From CABMGU01 sp964617195 (GTDB lineage: Archaea > Nanobdellota > Nanobdellia > Woesearchaeales > ARS49), in assembly GCA_964617195.1 (NCBI GenBank), contig CAZTVK010000015.1, positions 9,757 through 73,756 of the forward strand: a DNA stretch of 64,000 bases, written 5' to 3'. The notes under the pieces are model-generated. The model worked only from the letters and a program-made list of their open reading frames with translations. It did no database searches and had not been told where the DNA came from. Numbering within the stretch: the stretch's first letter is position 1; every line of letters begins with the position of its first letter. The translations under genes and the position numbers were made by a program. Shown here one piece after another: positions 24,072 through 32,826 of the stretch.

Positions 24072-25478
24072 TTACTCTCGATGCCTGATCTCAGGCTTGT
24101 TAGAAACAACCTCGCGCTCATTACCTTCAATGAAAAAGCGCACGGCAGCCACAGGCAAAGTCATCCCGCCAATAACCTGCAACCTCGTCCTCATCTTATA
24201 CATCAAAATCCTGTGCTCTTTAGGCTCCATCATCTCAATATCCCATCTAACCAATGTGCCAGTATTCTCGTGAGGAACAATCTTAGACGGAGCAAGAATA
24301 GTCTCCTTGAACTCTTTTTCAACATCAGCAAGCTTTGGCGCCAAGTCCATAATGCGGACATTTCGGACAATCTTACTGCTCCTATTCACCAACTCAATAA
24401 CGACCTTCAACTCAGTAATCCCGCCCTCATGACTGCTGACAACAGAAGCTCTCTTTTGAACAGCAATCGGACTCCTGAACAAATAATACGCAACGACAAT
24501 AACTACTGCGATTAACACAAGCCAGAACAACGGACGATAATCATACGTAATCGAAATCTGCGCACTGGAACCTGCCTTCAAAGGAACTTCCCATGACAAA
24601 GCGCCCTCTTCACTGCGCGGCTCGGGAACAGCAGAAATAAACCACTTCTTAGCAAACCAAGCAGGAACCTTGTACACGTGCGCCAAAGGCTTGTTTCCCT
24701 TATTGTACAAAGTAACAGTCTCCAAACTCTTCAAGAATAAAGACTTCCTCTCAACAGAAGGCACCACAGCACCATAATCTATAACTTCAAAATGCGCAGG
24801 AAACAAATCAAACTGGTAAACTTTCTCTTTTTCCGGCACGACAATAGAAATCTGCAAAGCATCCTTTCCAGGAGGAGTGAGAACGTCAATCTCGGCAAGG
24901 AAAGTCAAAGTCTTCTTCTCCAACGGGCCAAGAGAAGTTGTATAATCCTTGTTGACAACACCGCTTCTGACCTTCACGTTCACATTTTCCAGAATACGCA
25001 TGTTCTGATTTTCCAAAGACAACTTGATAGTCATCCCTTTTCTCGGATCAACCTCTTCATCAACAGTCGCCACGCCCCTAATCGCAGGCAGATAAGTGGC
25101 GTCCTCAGGGAAAGGAGACTCAACAGAAATATACAATGCAACCTTTTTCTGATCACTTGAGCCTGTGCGCTTGAAAACAACAGGCAAGTTATACGAGCCA
25201 GGATTCAAATTCAACGGGTGCACTGACAAATTAGCCTTCAATTTCTCTCCAGGAAGAACAATCAATATCTTTTCAGGACGCACATCCCAAGTCACGTCAT
25301 TCGAAAAAACTTCAAATATCTCTTCAACAGAAGAATCATGCTCTAATTCTAACTCGAAAATAGCAGTCTCGTTTGACTTTATAGTGCGTTCGTTCGGAAA
25401 AATAGAAATGTTAAAGTCAACAGCACTAACAGAAAACGCTAACAAGCACAACACTACAACAAACAGCAACCGCCTCAT
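24072..25478 (-). CDS. Membrane-anchored surface protein with Ig/NPCBM-like domains
   Basis: 468 residues from the ATG at 25478. A signal peptide (MRRLLFVVVLCLLAFSVSA) is followed by several beta-sandwich stretches typical of COG1470-like archaeal proteins (ISIFPNERTIKSNETAIFELEL; LNPGSYNLPVVFKR; TIKLSLENQNMRILENV). A transmembrane helix lies near residue 320 (FWLVLIAVVIVVAYYLF). A further beta domain follows it. The C-terminal domain would therefore lie inside the cell unless the signal is uncleaved. Function is unknown. Confidence 0.8.
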   Translation of the reverse strand: MRRLLFVVVLCLLAFSVSAVDFNISIFPNERTIKSNETAIFELELEHDSSVEEIFEVFSNDVTWDVRPEKILIVLPGEKLKANLSVHPLNLNPGSYNLPVVFKRTGSSDQKKVALYISVESPFPEDATYLPAIRGVATVDEEVDPRKGMTIKLSLENQNMRILENVNVKVRSGVVNKDYTTSLGPLEKKTLTFLAEIDVLTPPGKDALQISIVVPEKEKVYQFDLFPAHFEVIDYGAVVPSVERKSLFLKSLETVTLYNKGNKPLAHVYKVPAWFAKKWFISAVPEPRSEEGALSWEVPLKAGSSAQISITYDYRPLFWLVLIAVVIVVAYYLFRSPIAVQKRASVVSSHEGGITELKVVIELVNRSSKIVRNVRIMDLAPKLADVEKEFKETILAPSKIVPHENTGTLVRWDIEMMEPKEHRILMYKMRTRLQVIGGMTLPVAAVRFFIEGNEREVVSNKPEIRHRE

Positions 25479-25547
25479 TTTCACTACAGAAGAGGCGTTA
25501 GTATTTATAAATCTTATCAAAAAGAAAAAATGAGAAAAAAAATAAAA

Positions 25548-26204
25548 TTAAAGCTTTTTCTTAAGCTTGACAATAATACTCTTAGCTTCAGACTGCATGG
25601 CAAGACCAAAACCAATGCCGAACATCAAAGCCAAACCAAGCATAATGCCTGAAAGTATTATCAAAACGCTGTTGGCAGCAAGCTCGATCTTAACACCAAT
25701 CTGGTCCAGCACGATTATTGCTGTGAAGATGTAGATGACAATCCTTGCAGCAGAAGCCAGAACATCAGCAGCCTTTGCCCTAGTCTCCTCAATCTTCATG
25801 CCAACATAATCAGCAGACATGATACCAACCAAGCCAAGAATCACGCCAAGAATCACCTGAGGAATCCACAATGCGATATCCAACAAGAAATTCTGAACTG
25901 AACCCAAGTTGATGACATTAGCAGCAGCCGGCAAGAACAATATGAACACGTACCATTTCGTGATAATCTCCAAGAAATGGCTCAAGCGGAAATCGCCAAC
26001 AATACGAGACAGGTTAGTCCTGTGCAACACCCATTGGTCAAACTTAGCACGGCTCAACAAGCCTCCAACAACCCTGCCTAGAACCCATGCGACGATATAA
26101 CCAATAATCAATATCAAGATCGCCGCGACAACGCCAGGAACAGCGTCTATAAAACCATACGCGAGCCTCAAGAACGGACTCGTGACTTCTTCTAATAATG
26201 CCAT
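25548..26204 (-). CDS. Small-conductance mechanosensitive channel-like membrane protein (TM_helix repeats)
   Basis: 218 residues with four or five membrane helices: VVAAILILIIGYIVAWVLG, the FILFLPAAANVI segment, WIPQVILGVILGLVGIM, ARIVIYIFTAIIVLDQIG and ILSGIMLGLALMFGIGFGLA. The pattern GYIVAWVLGRVVGGLL followed later by a second similar helix fits the TM_helix repeat proteins related to MscS, without a cytoplasmic beta domain. GAGGTGA lies 6 nt before the ATG at 26204, which decides the start over the ATG at 26210. Function as a channel is inferred. Confidence 0.82.
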   Translation of the reverse strand: MALLEEVTSPFLRLAYGFIDAVPGVVAAILILIIGYIVAWVLGRVVGGLLSRAKFDQWVLHRTNLSRIVGDFRLSHFLEIITKWYVFILFLPAAANVINLGSVQNFLLDIALWIPQVILGVILGLVGIMSADYVGMKIEETRAKAADVLASAARIVIYIFTAIIVLDQIGVKIELAANSVLIILSGIMLGLALMFGIGFGLAMQSEAKSIIVKLKKKL

Positions 26205-26308
26205 ACACATTCACCTCTTTTTTTAATGGATTTTATGGATTACCGACTAAGGCGGTATGAATGAAAAATAAGAAATAGAAAAAAAATAAATTAAAAAAAA
26301 AGGCGCTC

Positions 26309-29044
26309 TTAAACAGAGCTAACCGTTATGTCTGCAAGCGTTGTGCCCGAGACCTTTGCTTCCATGCCAGATGCGCTCTTGATTGCACCGGTTGCAACTG
26401 CACGTGCACCTTGTCTGGTGTTCAATGCAGTTCTACCGTTGATCAACAATGCAACGTTGCCGTTCGTGTGCGTGAACAACTTAACCATTGCTTCGTTCTG
26501 ACCAACTGACTCGTAACATGGGTCTGGGTTGCCTAATAGAGATGCTGCAACTGGGTTTGCACATGGACCACCTACAACAACTGCGTTGTACATAGCCACA
26601 TCGCTTACTTCACTTGCAAGCTTGGCTGCACCAATTGCGATTGGCTGAACCTTCTCTATACCGCCAGCTGAAACAGCTGTCGTTGAAACAACACCGCCAG
26701 TTATGAAGACACGAGCTCCTCTCTCTGAGAGCGGGTACTCGATTGTCAAGTCCTCTGCTTCATCGTCGCCCTGTGGGTCGAACAATTCGAAGAAAGTACC
26801 GTATCCTGACAATGCCTGCTCTATGTCGTCGTTTTCTTCAAGGTCAAACAGACCGAAGAAGAATCCCGCGCCAGTTCCAGGTGATTGGTTTGTAACAGCT
26901 GCGATACCGATCTCGCTGGTTAGTCTTGCAGTGATGTTGATGCTGATGTTTTCATCAAATACTGCTTCATCAAACTCCTTTGCAAGAGTCGTCAGGCTGA
27001 CGTTGTTCCAAGTGTTCGCTGTTGCACCAGTTGAACAATCCCACGGGGTTGGAGGCACAGAGTGCTCAACACCAGCTGGGAAGCCTATACCAACGTCAAT
27101 ATCTAACTGTTCTCCCAAGTCGATCAAGCCTTCTCCTTGGATGCCGATGATGGCCTCTTCACAGTTGACGATGTCTCCGTCGCCGTTCAAGTCAATCAAC
27201 AAGTCGAACGGTGCTGTTTCAAGAACGCCTGTGTTCTCGACACCGGCTCTGTACGTGATACCGCCAACAACGAGTTCTGCAATGAACGTTGTGCCGTCGT
27301 AGGTGGTTTCACGAGTACCAGTACCGAGGTCGGTAAAGGTAATCTGCCTGTTGGTAGAGTCAACGCTGTCGTACCTGATTACGTGTGAGAAACACGTGTC
27401 ATCAGATGTACTATAGTTGCAGTTGCTCAAGACGAAAAAGTCGTCATCGCTGATGTAGGCTTGTGCACCTGTTAGAGTGGCTGCACTTGTGAAGGGTACA
27501 CAACTTGTACCACAATCACCGACGCCACCGCCTACGAACTCTGTGAACCAGAGGTCGTCATCGTCGTCACCAAACTTGAACGAAAGTGTTGCATTAGCTA
27601 AAGCTACAGTGTTTCCAGCTTCGTTGCTGTGCACTGGGAAATCAAAGAAGATTCCCTCTTGGTTGGTAAACTCAAGGTCGTACTCGTCGTCACCAGCTGC
27701 GTCAATTCTGACTAGTGTGACACCAGTGTCCATCAGACCTTCGTATCTGATGTCCCAGTTTGGAGTCAACATTCCTTCTGGCTCGTCCAACTGCTCTCTT
27801 GTGCCGGTTCCTGGTGGAATAAACATGTCACCGAGAACTGCATCAGCAGTCAAGTTGTACTTCAAGTTCTGGATTTCAAACTCTGAACCAGTCAAGCTGT
27901 CAACTCTTGGCGCGGCCTTGGTGAACTGAGCTCTGATGAGAACAGCTGAGTCCTCAATCGTTTCCTCGTTCACTTGCGTACCTGCAGTGTTGAAAATTTG
28001 GTCAGCTGTGTTGTCGTCTCTGAACTCAACCTTGTACGCACCCAAGTAGAACTGGACAATGGACTTTTGAATGTCCTTACCAGTTGCTAGGATGTCACGG
28101 ATACCGATCTGGGTACCGTCTGCAAGAACGTCTGTTTCACCGTCTTCGAGCTCGTCAGTGATTTCTCCGTTGATTCGGAACTTCACTGAACCCTCTCCCT
28201 GGTTTGACGTCTCTGAAATAACGAGAACTTCAACCTCGTATTCCTTGCCGTCAACAACATAAGTTTCCTTGTCGTTCTCGCCGAGGACAGCTGAGACTGC
28301 ACCACCGATAAACTCAATGGTCAAGTCTGGGCTACCGCCTGAGATAATTGTGCCGAAAACGTTTGACTTGTTGGTAACATCTGTGTCAACAATAACGAAA
28401 GGCTGACCCAAAATGGTGATGTCTTCGTCTTCCAAATCAACAAGGTCGTCAATCTCAATTTCTGATTCAAGGCCTTCTTCAAATTCCAATTCCCATTGGA
28501 ACATGACTTCGCCATCGTTGAAAAACAAGTAATGGCCTACACGGTCTCTTTCGTCTTCTGCGAAAGTAACTGTCGAGTGAGGAATAACTACCTCTGATGG
28601 TGTTGGGAATCTCAAGTATTGGTTGAATTCCGTGCTACCTTCATCAGTGACTATCTGACCGCCTTTCAGCATGTCCAAGTCAACTTCTGTAAAAGTTTCA
28701 CGAACGTCACCGATTGGCTCGTTGATTTCGAGCAAGTCTGACGTTGAACCAACTTCTACAGCGTCACCTTCAATCACGAGTTGCGAAGGCGCACCTGGAG
28801 CAGATGTCTTAATAACTGCTTGGGACTGCAAACTCTGAATGACGTCCACTGCGCCAATCACGTCTGAACCGTCCGCTTGATCGCCGACAATAATTGCCAA
28901 GTTCGAGGCAGGCGTACCGTTAACTACAAACGGCGCTGGCCAGTCTGACAATTTTGCTGCTGATGCTCCGAAGATCGTTGCACCGACCATCGTTAAACCC
29001 ATTCCTAAAGCCACCATCTTTTTTATTGCTTGTATTGCTTTCAT
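26309..29044 (-). CDS. S-layer protein
   Basis: A 911-residue secreted surface-layer protein. The N-terminus MKAIQAIKKMVALGMGLTMVG...ASAAKLSDWPAPFVVNG and the following LAIIVGDQADGSDVIGAVDVIQSLQS match the archaeal S-layer N-terminal domain of methanococci and relatives. The C-terminal part returns to the same family (AMYNAVVVGGPCANPVAASLLG, LLINGRTALNTRQGARAV). The middle is acidic and rich in Thr, Asp and Gly. Codon use differs from the flanking genes (more GTT, ACT, GAC), as expected for a very highly expressed protein. GGAGGTGT lies 7 nt before the ATG. Confidence 0.93.
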   Translation of the reverse strand: MKAIQAIKKMVALGMGLTMVGATIFGASAAKLSDWPAPFVVNGTPASNLAIIVGDQADGSDVIGAVDVIQSLQSQAVIKTSAPGAPSQLVIEGDAVEVGSTSDLLEINEPIGDVRETFTEVDLDMLKGGQIVTDEGSTEFNQYLRFPTPSEVVIPHSTVTFAEDERDRVGHYLFFNDGEVMFQWELEFEEGLESEIEIDDLVDLEDEDITILGQPFVIVDTDVTNKSNVFGTIISGGSPDLTIEFIGGAVSAVLGENDKETYVVDGKEYEVEVLVISETSNQGEGSVKFRINGEITDELEDGETDVLADGTQIGIRDILATGKDIQKSIVQFYLGAYKVEFRDDNTADQIFNTAGTQVNEETIEDSAVLIRAQFTKAAPRVDSLTGSEFEIQNLKYNLTADAVLGDMFIPPGTGTREQLDEPEGMLTPNWDIRYEGLMDTGVTLVRIDAAGDDEYDLEFTNQEGIFFDFPVHSNEAGNTVALANATLSFKFGDDDDDLWFTEFVGGGVGDCGTSCVPFTSAATLTGAQAYISDDDFFVLSNCNYSTSDDTCFSHVIRYDSVDSTNRQITFTDLGTGTRETTYDGTTFIAELVVGGITYRAGVENTGVLETAPFDLLIDLNGDGDIVNCEEAIIGIQGEGLIDLGEQLDIDVGIGFPAGVEHSVPPTPWDCSTGATANTWNNVSLTTLAKEFDEAVFDENISINITARLTSEIGIAAVTNQSPGTGAGFFFGLFDLEENDDIEQALSGYGTFFELFDPQGDDEAEDLTIEYPLSERGARVFITGGVVSTTAVSAGGIEKVQPIAIGAAKLASEVSDVAMYNAVVVGGPCANPVAASLLGNPDPCYESVGQNEAMVKLFTHTNGNVALLINGRTALNTRQGARAVATGAIKSASGMEAKVSGTTLADITVSSV

Positions 29045-29387
29045 CTAATAAACACCTCCGTGTTTTTGGCTATTATCTTTACTATCTTTACTTGGTAATA
29101 ATGGTAAAGACTGTGATGCAGAAACTAGTGAACTGTATTTAAAACTTTTGGAAAGACTATTTTTGTAATCTATATTTTGCATTGTATGTTTCCTCTTTTT
29201 ACTTTCTGATGATTGTCGACTACTCAACGATGCGACTACCTAGCTAACTTGTCATAAAACCGCAGGAAGTTTATAAACTTTTCGCACTTACTAGCCGTAC
29301 TTTTTCACCCATAAAACGTACTTGTTTCATGAGCGTTATCGACGATAAGCGCTGGAACAACCAACGTACAACTGGTTATAAATACAG
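29045..29387 (-). promoter_or_regulatory. S-layer gene upstream region (343 nt without a gene)
   Basis: Read on the minus strand, TTTTAAATAC at 29135-29145 is the best TATA box and would give a leader of about 70 nt ending in GGAGGTGT (29052-29059). A perfect 14-bp palindrome AAGTTTATAAACTT lies at 29267-29280 and may be a second promoter or operator. An imperfect hairpin (AGCGTTATC/GATAAGCGCT) near 29333-29353 follows the upstream JAMM gene and may end its transcript. The 60-codon frame that crosses this region contains the TATA box and is probably not a gene. Confidence 0.55.
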
Positions 29388-29933
29388 TCAGATAATAGCA
29401 AACCTAGTACTAGAACACATGACCATCATGCGCAAATCCGGGCTGGATTGCTTCATTCTCTCATAAACAGAGACGTCCTGCGCACTAGCCAAGCACTGAT
29501 TAATAGGATGGCCATGCAAGTCAATCAAAGTCTCAATAGGACACGGCACACTAACAACATGAATGACATTTGCCCTGATTATCTCAGGAAACTCAACTCT
29601 ACTAATAATATAGGAAGAATCTTCCTTGCTACCAAACAAACACGCCTTAATCTCCCTATTCTCATTAGTGATGAACTCGTTTTGCAGTTGAACAAGCGTG
29701 TTGCCTTCAAAAATTACGGTTGCGCTAGGAAAATACAATGCACTATCAGTTACCCGCTCACTATGAATAATACCGGAAAGAGCATCATAGAACGAAAGAG
29801 AAACGACAAGCATTAAAAGAAAAAAACCAATCACGATAAGAAGAGGTCTTCTCCAAGGAGATTCAGGTATCGGCTGCTCTAGTTCTTCGGGGTCGATGCC
29901 CTCGAAAACAGGATTATGTTGCCCATTGCCCAT
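29388..29933 (-). CDS. Membrane-anchored JAMM/MPN+ metallopeptidase-like protein
   Basis: A 181-residue protein. Residues about 29-51 form one transmembrane helix (RPLLIVIGFFLLMLVVSLSFY). The rest is a JAB/Mov34-like fold with all JAMM residues: Glu94 in NREIKACLFG, His140 and His142 in DLHGHP, Ser150 and Asp153 in LASAQDV, giving exact H-x-H-x10-D spacing. A zinc-dependent (iso)peptidase is therefore likely, tethered to the membrane with the catalytic part on the side of the C-terminus. No ubiquitin-like protein is seen nearby. It overlaps the pilin-like gene upstream by 20 nt. Confidence 0.8.
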   Translation of the reverse strand: MGNGQHNPVFEGIDPEELEQPIPESPWRRPLLIVIGFFLLMLVVSLSFYDALSGIIHSERVTDSALYFPSATVIFEGNTLVQLQNEFITNENREIKACLFGSKEDSSYIISRVEFPEIIRANVIHVVSVPCPIETLIDLHGHPINQCLASAQDVSVYERMKQSSPDLRMMVMCSSTRFAII

Positions 29934-30288
29934 AACGCTCAGGCAGATCTTCAGGAATCACACAACAATACTTGCCAGGATTAGTCTCATCAGCAACACA
30001 CGGGTACGGGCTCGTCAAGGCTTCCGCACCATACGAGCAATCCCACTTGTCCTTATTAGAATACAAGAACTGTTGAGCACGGTCCATATACAACTGCCTC
30101 TCAAATGCATGACCCATCACGTTAGGCTGCTGATAAATCTTCTTGATAGCACCACCATAAATCTTAGGACCACGAGAACTGCCCAATGAAAGATAAGCAT
30201 TACCAGTCAATGAGTCATTCAAAACAACAGCAAACACAGAAACAACAACAACCAACAAAATACCAATCAATGCAATACGTTCTGACAT
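29914..30288 (-). CDS. Pilin-like small surface protein
   Basis: 124 residues with an N-terminal hydrophobic helix MSERIALIGILLVVVVSVFAVVL and an outward domain with four cysteines (WDCSYG, YPCVAD, YCCVIP). The motif YGGAIKK after the helix also occurs as YGGAIKQ in the gene at 49654-50112, and the helix resembles the one at 48909-49529, so these form a family. It is translationally coupled to the JAMM gene by a 20-nt overlap. GAGG precedes the ATG. Type IV pilin-like assembly is possible but no processing site is clear. Confidence 0.72.
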   Translation of the reverse strand: MSERIALIGILLVVVVSVFAVVLNDSLTGNAYLSLGSSRGPKIYGGAIKKIYQQPNVMGHAFERQLYMDRAQQFLYSNKDKWDCSYGAEALTSPYPCVADETNPGKYCCVIPEDLPERYGQWAT

Positions 30289-30344
30289 AGTCTTCGCCTC
30301 TTTTCAACATTGAAATAATCTTCTTGTATTTAAATGATGTGAAA

Positions 30345-30417
30345 TGCGGCGGGAAGGCAGCGCCGAACTCACGTTCGGCTGGTCTTCCCTTGTATTAAAA
30401 TAAGTGCGGCGGGAAGG
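30345..30417 (-). repeat. 13-nt direct repeat of the tRNA-Leu 3' end
   Basis: Read on the minus strand, CCTTCCCGCCGCA at 30405-30417 is the last 13 nt of tRNA-Leu including the discriminator. An exact copy lies 60 nt downstream at 30345-30357. Between them is the hairpin GCCGAAC-tcac-GTTCGGC. Such a duplicated tRNA end is what an integration site leaves behind, but no integrase is in the region, so it may be a remnant or a chance tRNA fragment. Confidence 0.5.
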
Positions 30418-30520
30418 ATTCGAACCTTCGAAGGCACTAAGCCACCAGAGTCTAAATTTGACCGAATGCTAAATACGCTCTAGCACTCACTGGTCCGTTA
30501 GACCACTTCGGTACCGCCGC
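30405..30520 (-). tRNA. tRNA-Leu (TAG) with a 32-nt intron at position 30/31
   Basis: Type II tRNA. Acceptor GCGGCGG/CCGCCGC, A73, variable arm GGC-TTAGT-GCC, T-arm GAAGG-TTCGAAT-CCTTC. Removing 30458-30489 gives anticodon stem CCAGA/TCTGG and loop TTTAGAC (anticodon TAG). A bulge-helix-bulge supports the cut: central helix GACC/GGTC, bulges AG^T and AA^A, inner helix GAGTGCTA/TAGCATTC and outer GTCTAA/TTAGAC. The site is inside the anticodon stem rather than the usual 37/38. Confidence 0.92.
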
Positions 30521-30570
30521 GTGAATAAATAAAAGAAATCACCCAATATATAATAGTATTTGCTCAAGAA

Positions 30571-30756
30571 TTACTTTCGCTTTCTGCTGTTCTTCCAATT
30601 ATAAGTTCTCATCTTGGAACTATTGCCATAACCGCAGCTTGAACAAATCGATTTCTTGATGTGGAAACTACTTCGACCACAGCGCCTGCACGGAATATGC
30701 GATTTTCCGCGAGAACGCTTTCCCTGAGAACCTGTACCGCCGTAACCTTTGCTCAT
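30571..30756 (-). CDS. rpl37e: Ribosomal protein L37e
   Basis: Zinc-finger protein of the large ribosomal subunit, 61 residues. The N-terminus MSKGYGGTGSQGKRSRGK and the two Cys pairs (CRRCG and CSSCGYG) are diagnostic, followed by the RTYNW motif. It starts 5 nt after the LSm stop, the usual archaeal order. tRNA-Leu lies downstream on the same strand. Confidence 0.97.
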   Translation of the reverse strand: MSKGYGGTGSQGKRSRGKSHIPCRRCGRSSFHIKKSICSSCGYGNSSKMRTYNWKNSRKRK

Positions 30757-30760
30757 TTTA

Positions 30761-30982
30761 TTATGCCGGACTAATCAAAACTATTGTGTCACCACGAATA
30801 AACGCAGTGCCGAGCTTACGCTTTACTTCGCCGTCTGCCCTTTCCTCTGTCTCATCGAGAACCACGTTAATATGAATGTCAAACGCTCTCAAAGTACCAA
30901 CATACTGTTTATTATTCTTACACTCAACAATAACTTTCTTATCGCGAGCGCGATTCAATGCATCAAGCGGTCTTGCTTCCAT
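30761..30982 (-). CDS. Sm-like archaeal protein (LSm)
   Basis: RNA-binding Sm fold, 73 residues. The Sm1 motif is VIVECKNNKQYVGTLRAFDIHINVVL with the conserved Asp and Asn, and Sm2 is GTAFIRGDTIVLI with the RG pair. It should form a heptameric ring on U-rich RNA. Immediately followed by L37e, a conserved archaeal pairing. Confidence 0.97.
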   Translation of the reverse strand: MEARPLDALNRARDKKVIVECKNNKQYVGTLRAFDIHINVVLDETEERADGEVKRKLGTAFIRGDTIVLISPA

Positions 30983-31043
30983 GATTTAACACCCCGTAGT
31001 TGTTAAGTTGAAAATCCAATAGAGTGATATTTAAATGTTTTGG

Positions 31044-32309
31044 TTAAAAGCCGAAGGACTTCTGCCTTTTCTTATAGTATTTATAGCCATAATAGAACAC
31101 GAAAGGCAGAATAAGTATGATTAGCAAATACCAATACCACGCAACACCCTTCTCAACAACAGGCACTTCAGACACGTTCTGAGGCAGTACTAGTTCTTCT
31201 TTCTCGGACACTTTGCTTTCAGACCTCTTTTCAGGCTTCTCACAAGCATCACCAACACCATCCTTGTCAGAATCAGCCTGATCTTCATTCATTATTGCAG
31301 CACAATTATCAGTAAAGTCAAAAACGTCATCACCATCAATATCCTCAGCCTTTGCAAAACGGATAATAACGTCATCCTGGTCATTATCACCATTCAAATC
31401 ACCAACATCTTTTTCAGAAGAAGAAAACACCGCAGTATCCTCAAACACTGAAACTTCACCAGCAACAACATCCATCTTGGCAGCTGACTTTGACTCAAGA
31501 TTCCAACCATACAAAAAGCCATCATTAGAGAATAATATTACGTCTCCAGAAATTGAAGGAGAACTGCCTTTAAGCTCAGTATCAAACACCTTTCTTTCTC
31601 TTGCATCAAGAATCTTTATTTTCCCATCAGAAGCAAACACCGCCATGCTATCCTTTGACAACAACGGACGCCCTGCTGAAACAGGAATATTAGTAACGCC
31701 GCGATCCTCACGATCATACACGCGCACTATCTCATCAGCCTTATCGCCATCAGCATTCAAATCAGTATCCAACTGTTTTTCCTCTGTAACGAACACCGCA
31801 AATTTTTGATTCACCACAGGATAATCACCCACTGCCTTTGTGTTCGTAATCTCTCCTGTCCCAATATCATACATTCTGACAATGTCGTCATCCACATCAT
31901 CGTCATTGGTAAAATCAATGCCCAGCTCAGACTCTTTTGTTGAGAAAATAATCATATCAGCAAACACGCTCGGATGCCGTCCGACAGCATTCGTGCTCAC
32001 AACTTTTTTGTCACGCACGTTCGCAAACTGAATGACAGTATCATCTTCATCCTTATCACCATTCAAATCATTGTCAGACTCCTTTGTCTCAAACACCACA
32101 GTAAAGCCGAAAATAGCCGGAGAAGAACCCTGGCTGAGCTCAGTATCCTCATTCCTTGCCAAATCATAAACGTGAATGAAACCATCACGCTCGTACACGA
32201 CAATGCCACCATATAACATTGGATGACTGCCCTGCATTCCAGTGCTTTCAACAATCAAAGCAGCAGAAAACGGAAGTACCAATAAGAGAGCAATAATCCA
32301 TGGGCGCAT
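31044..32309 (-). CDS. Secreted beta-propeller-like protein with thrombospondin type 3 repeats
   Basis: 421 residues from ATG 32309. Signal peptide MRPWIIALLLVLPFSAALI; then repeated units of about 50-60 residues of the type 'HPSVFADMIIFSTKE...DDD.VR.YDI.TGE' that look like a beta-propeller with calcium loops (DLNGDKDEDD, DFTNDDDVDD, DLNADGDKAD). A TSP3 segment DIDGDDVFDFTDNC...ADSDKDGVGDACE follows. A C-terminal transmembrane helix (WYWYLLIILILPFVFYYGY) with a basic tail anchors it. The open frame continues across S8e but that part is antisense. Confidence 0.85.
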   Translation of the reverse strand: MRPWIIALLLVLPFSAALIVESTGMQGSHPMLYGGIVVYERDGFIHVYDLARNEDTELSQGSSPAIFGFTVVFETKESDNDLNGDKDEDDTVIQFANVRDKKVVSTNAVGRHPSVFADMIIFSTKESELGIDFTNDDDVDDDIVRMYDIGTGEITNTKAVGDYPVVNQKFAVFVTEEKQLDTDLNADGDKADEIVRVYDREDRGVTNIPVSAGRPLLSKDSMAVFASDGKIKILDARERKVFDTELKGSSPSISGDVILFSNDGFLYGWNLESKSAAKMDVVAGEVSVFEDTAVFSSSEKDVGDLNGDNDQDDVIIRFAKAEDIDGDDVFDFTDNCAAIMNEDQADSDKDGVGDACEKPEKRSESKVSEKEELVLPQNVSEVPVVEKGVAWYWYLLIILILPFVFYYGYKYYKKRQKSFGF

Positions 32310-32397
32310 ATCACGATAAGAAAAACATACCCATATAAACCTTTTGACATGGGCTAACACAGAAACCTTTTTAAATAACCTATAGCCCAGCACGATT

Positions 32398-32778
32398 ATG
32401 GTCATAGTACACAGAGCAAGAACGAACAGAAAGCCAACAGGCGGCATGTACAACATAGCCCGAGATAAACGAAAATACGAAATGGGAAGGTTGCCAACCA
32501 TGACAAAAATCGGCACACAAAAAATCAAGGCTGTAACGACAAAAGCAAACACGAAAAAAATGAAAGTCCTCGTAGCACAATTCGCAAACGTTCTTGATCC
32601 AAAAACAAAAAAGTTCGTAAAAGCGACCATCAAAACAGTTGATGAATGCCCGGCAAACAGGCACTTCGTCAGACGAAACATAGTAGTCAAGGGCGCAGTA
32701 ATAATGACAGACGCAGGAAAAGCAAAAGTAACATCTCGTCCTGGACAAGATGGAACTGTCAACGCAGTGCTTATTTAG
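32398..32778 (+). CDS. rps8e: Ribosomal protein S8e
   Basis: Small-subunit protein of 126 residues. Family blocks are RKPTGGMYN, KRKYEMGRLPT, NVLDPKTKKFVKATIKTV, NRHFVRRNIVVKGA and the C-terminal GKAKVTSRPGQDGTVNAVL. TTTTTAAATA about 25 nt upstream gives a leaderless transcript. A long open frame on the other strand is a shadow. Confidence 0.97.
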   Translation: MVIVHRARTNRKPTGGMYNIARDKRKYEMGRLPTMTKIGTQKIKAVTTKANTKKMKVLVAQFANVLDPKTKKFVKATIKTVDECPANRHFVRRNIVVKGAVIMTDAGKAKVTSRPGQDGTVNAVLI

Positions 32779-32826
32779 TTCTGATTTTTGTTAAAATTTA
32801 TATACTGAAACATATAGATTCTAGAT

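Noticed and set aside
26703..28262. Several open frames antisense to the S-layer gene
   Set aside because: They follow the codon bias of the S-layer gene on the other strand and have no independent start signals or domains.
29045..29227. 60-codon open frame directly upstream of the S-layer gene
   Set aside because: It contains the likely TATA box and Shine-Dalgarno of the S-layer gene and has low-complexity Ser/Lys composition, so it is leader sequence.
32310..32762. N-terminal extension of the calcium-repeat protein, antisense to S8e
   Set aside because: The signal peptide starts at 32309; the extension is the reverse strand of the clear S8e gene.
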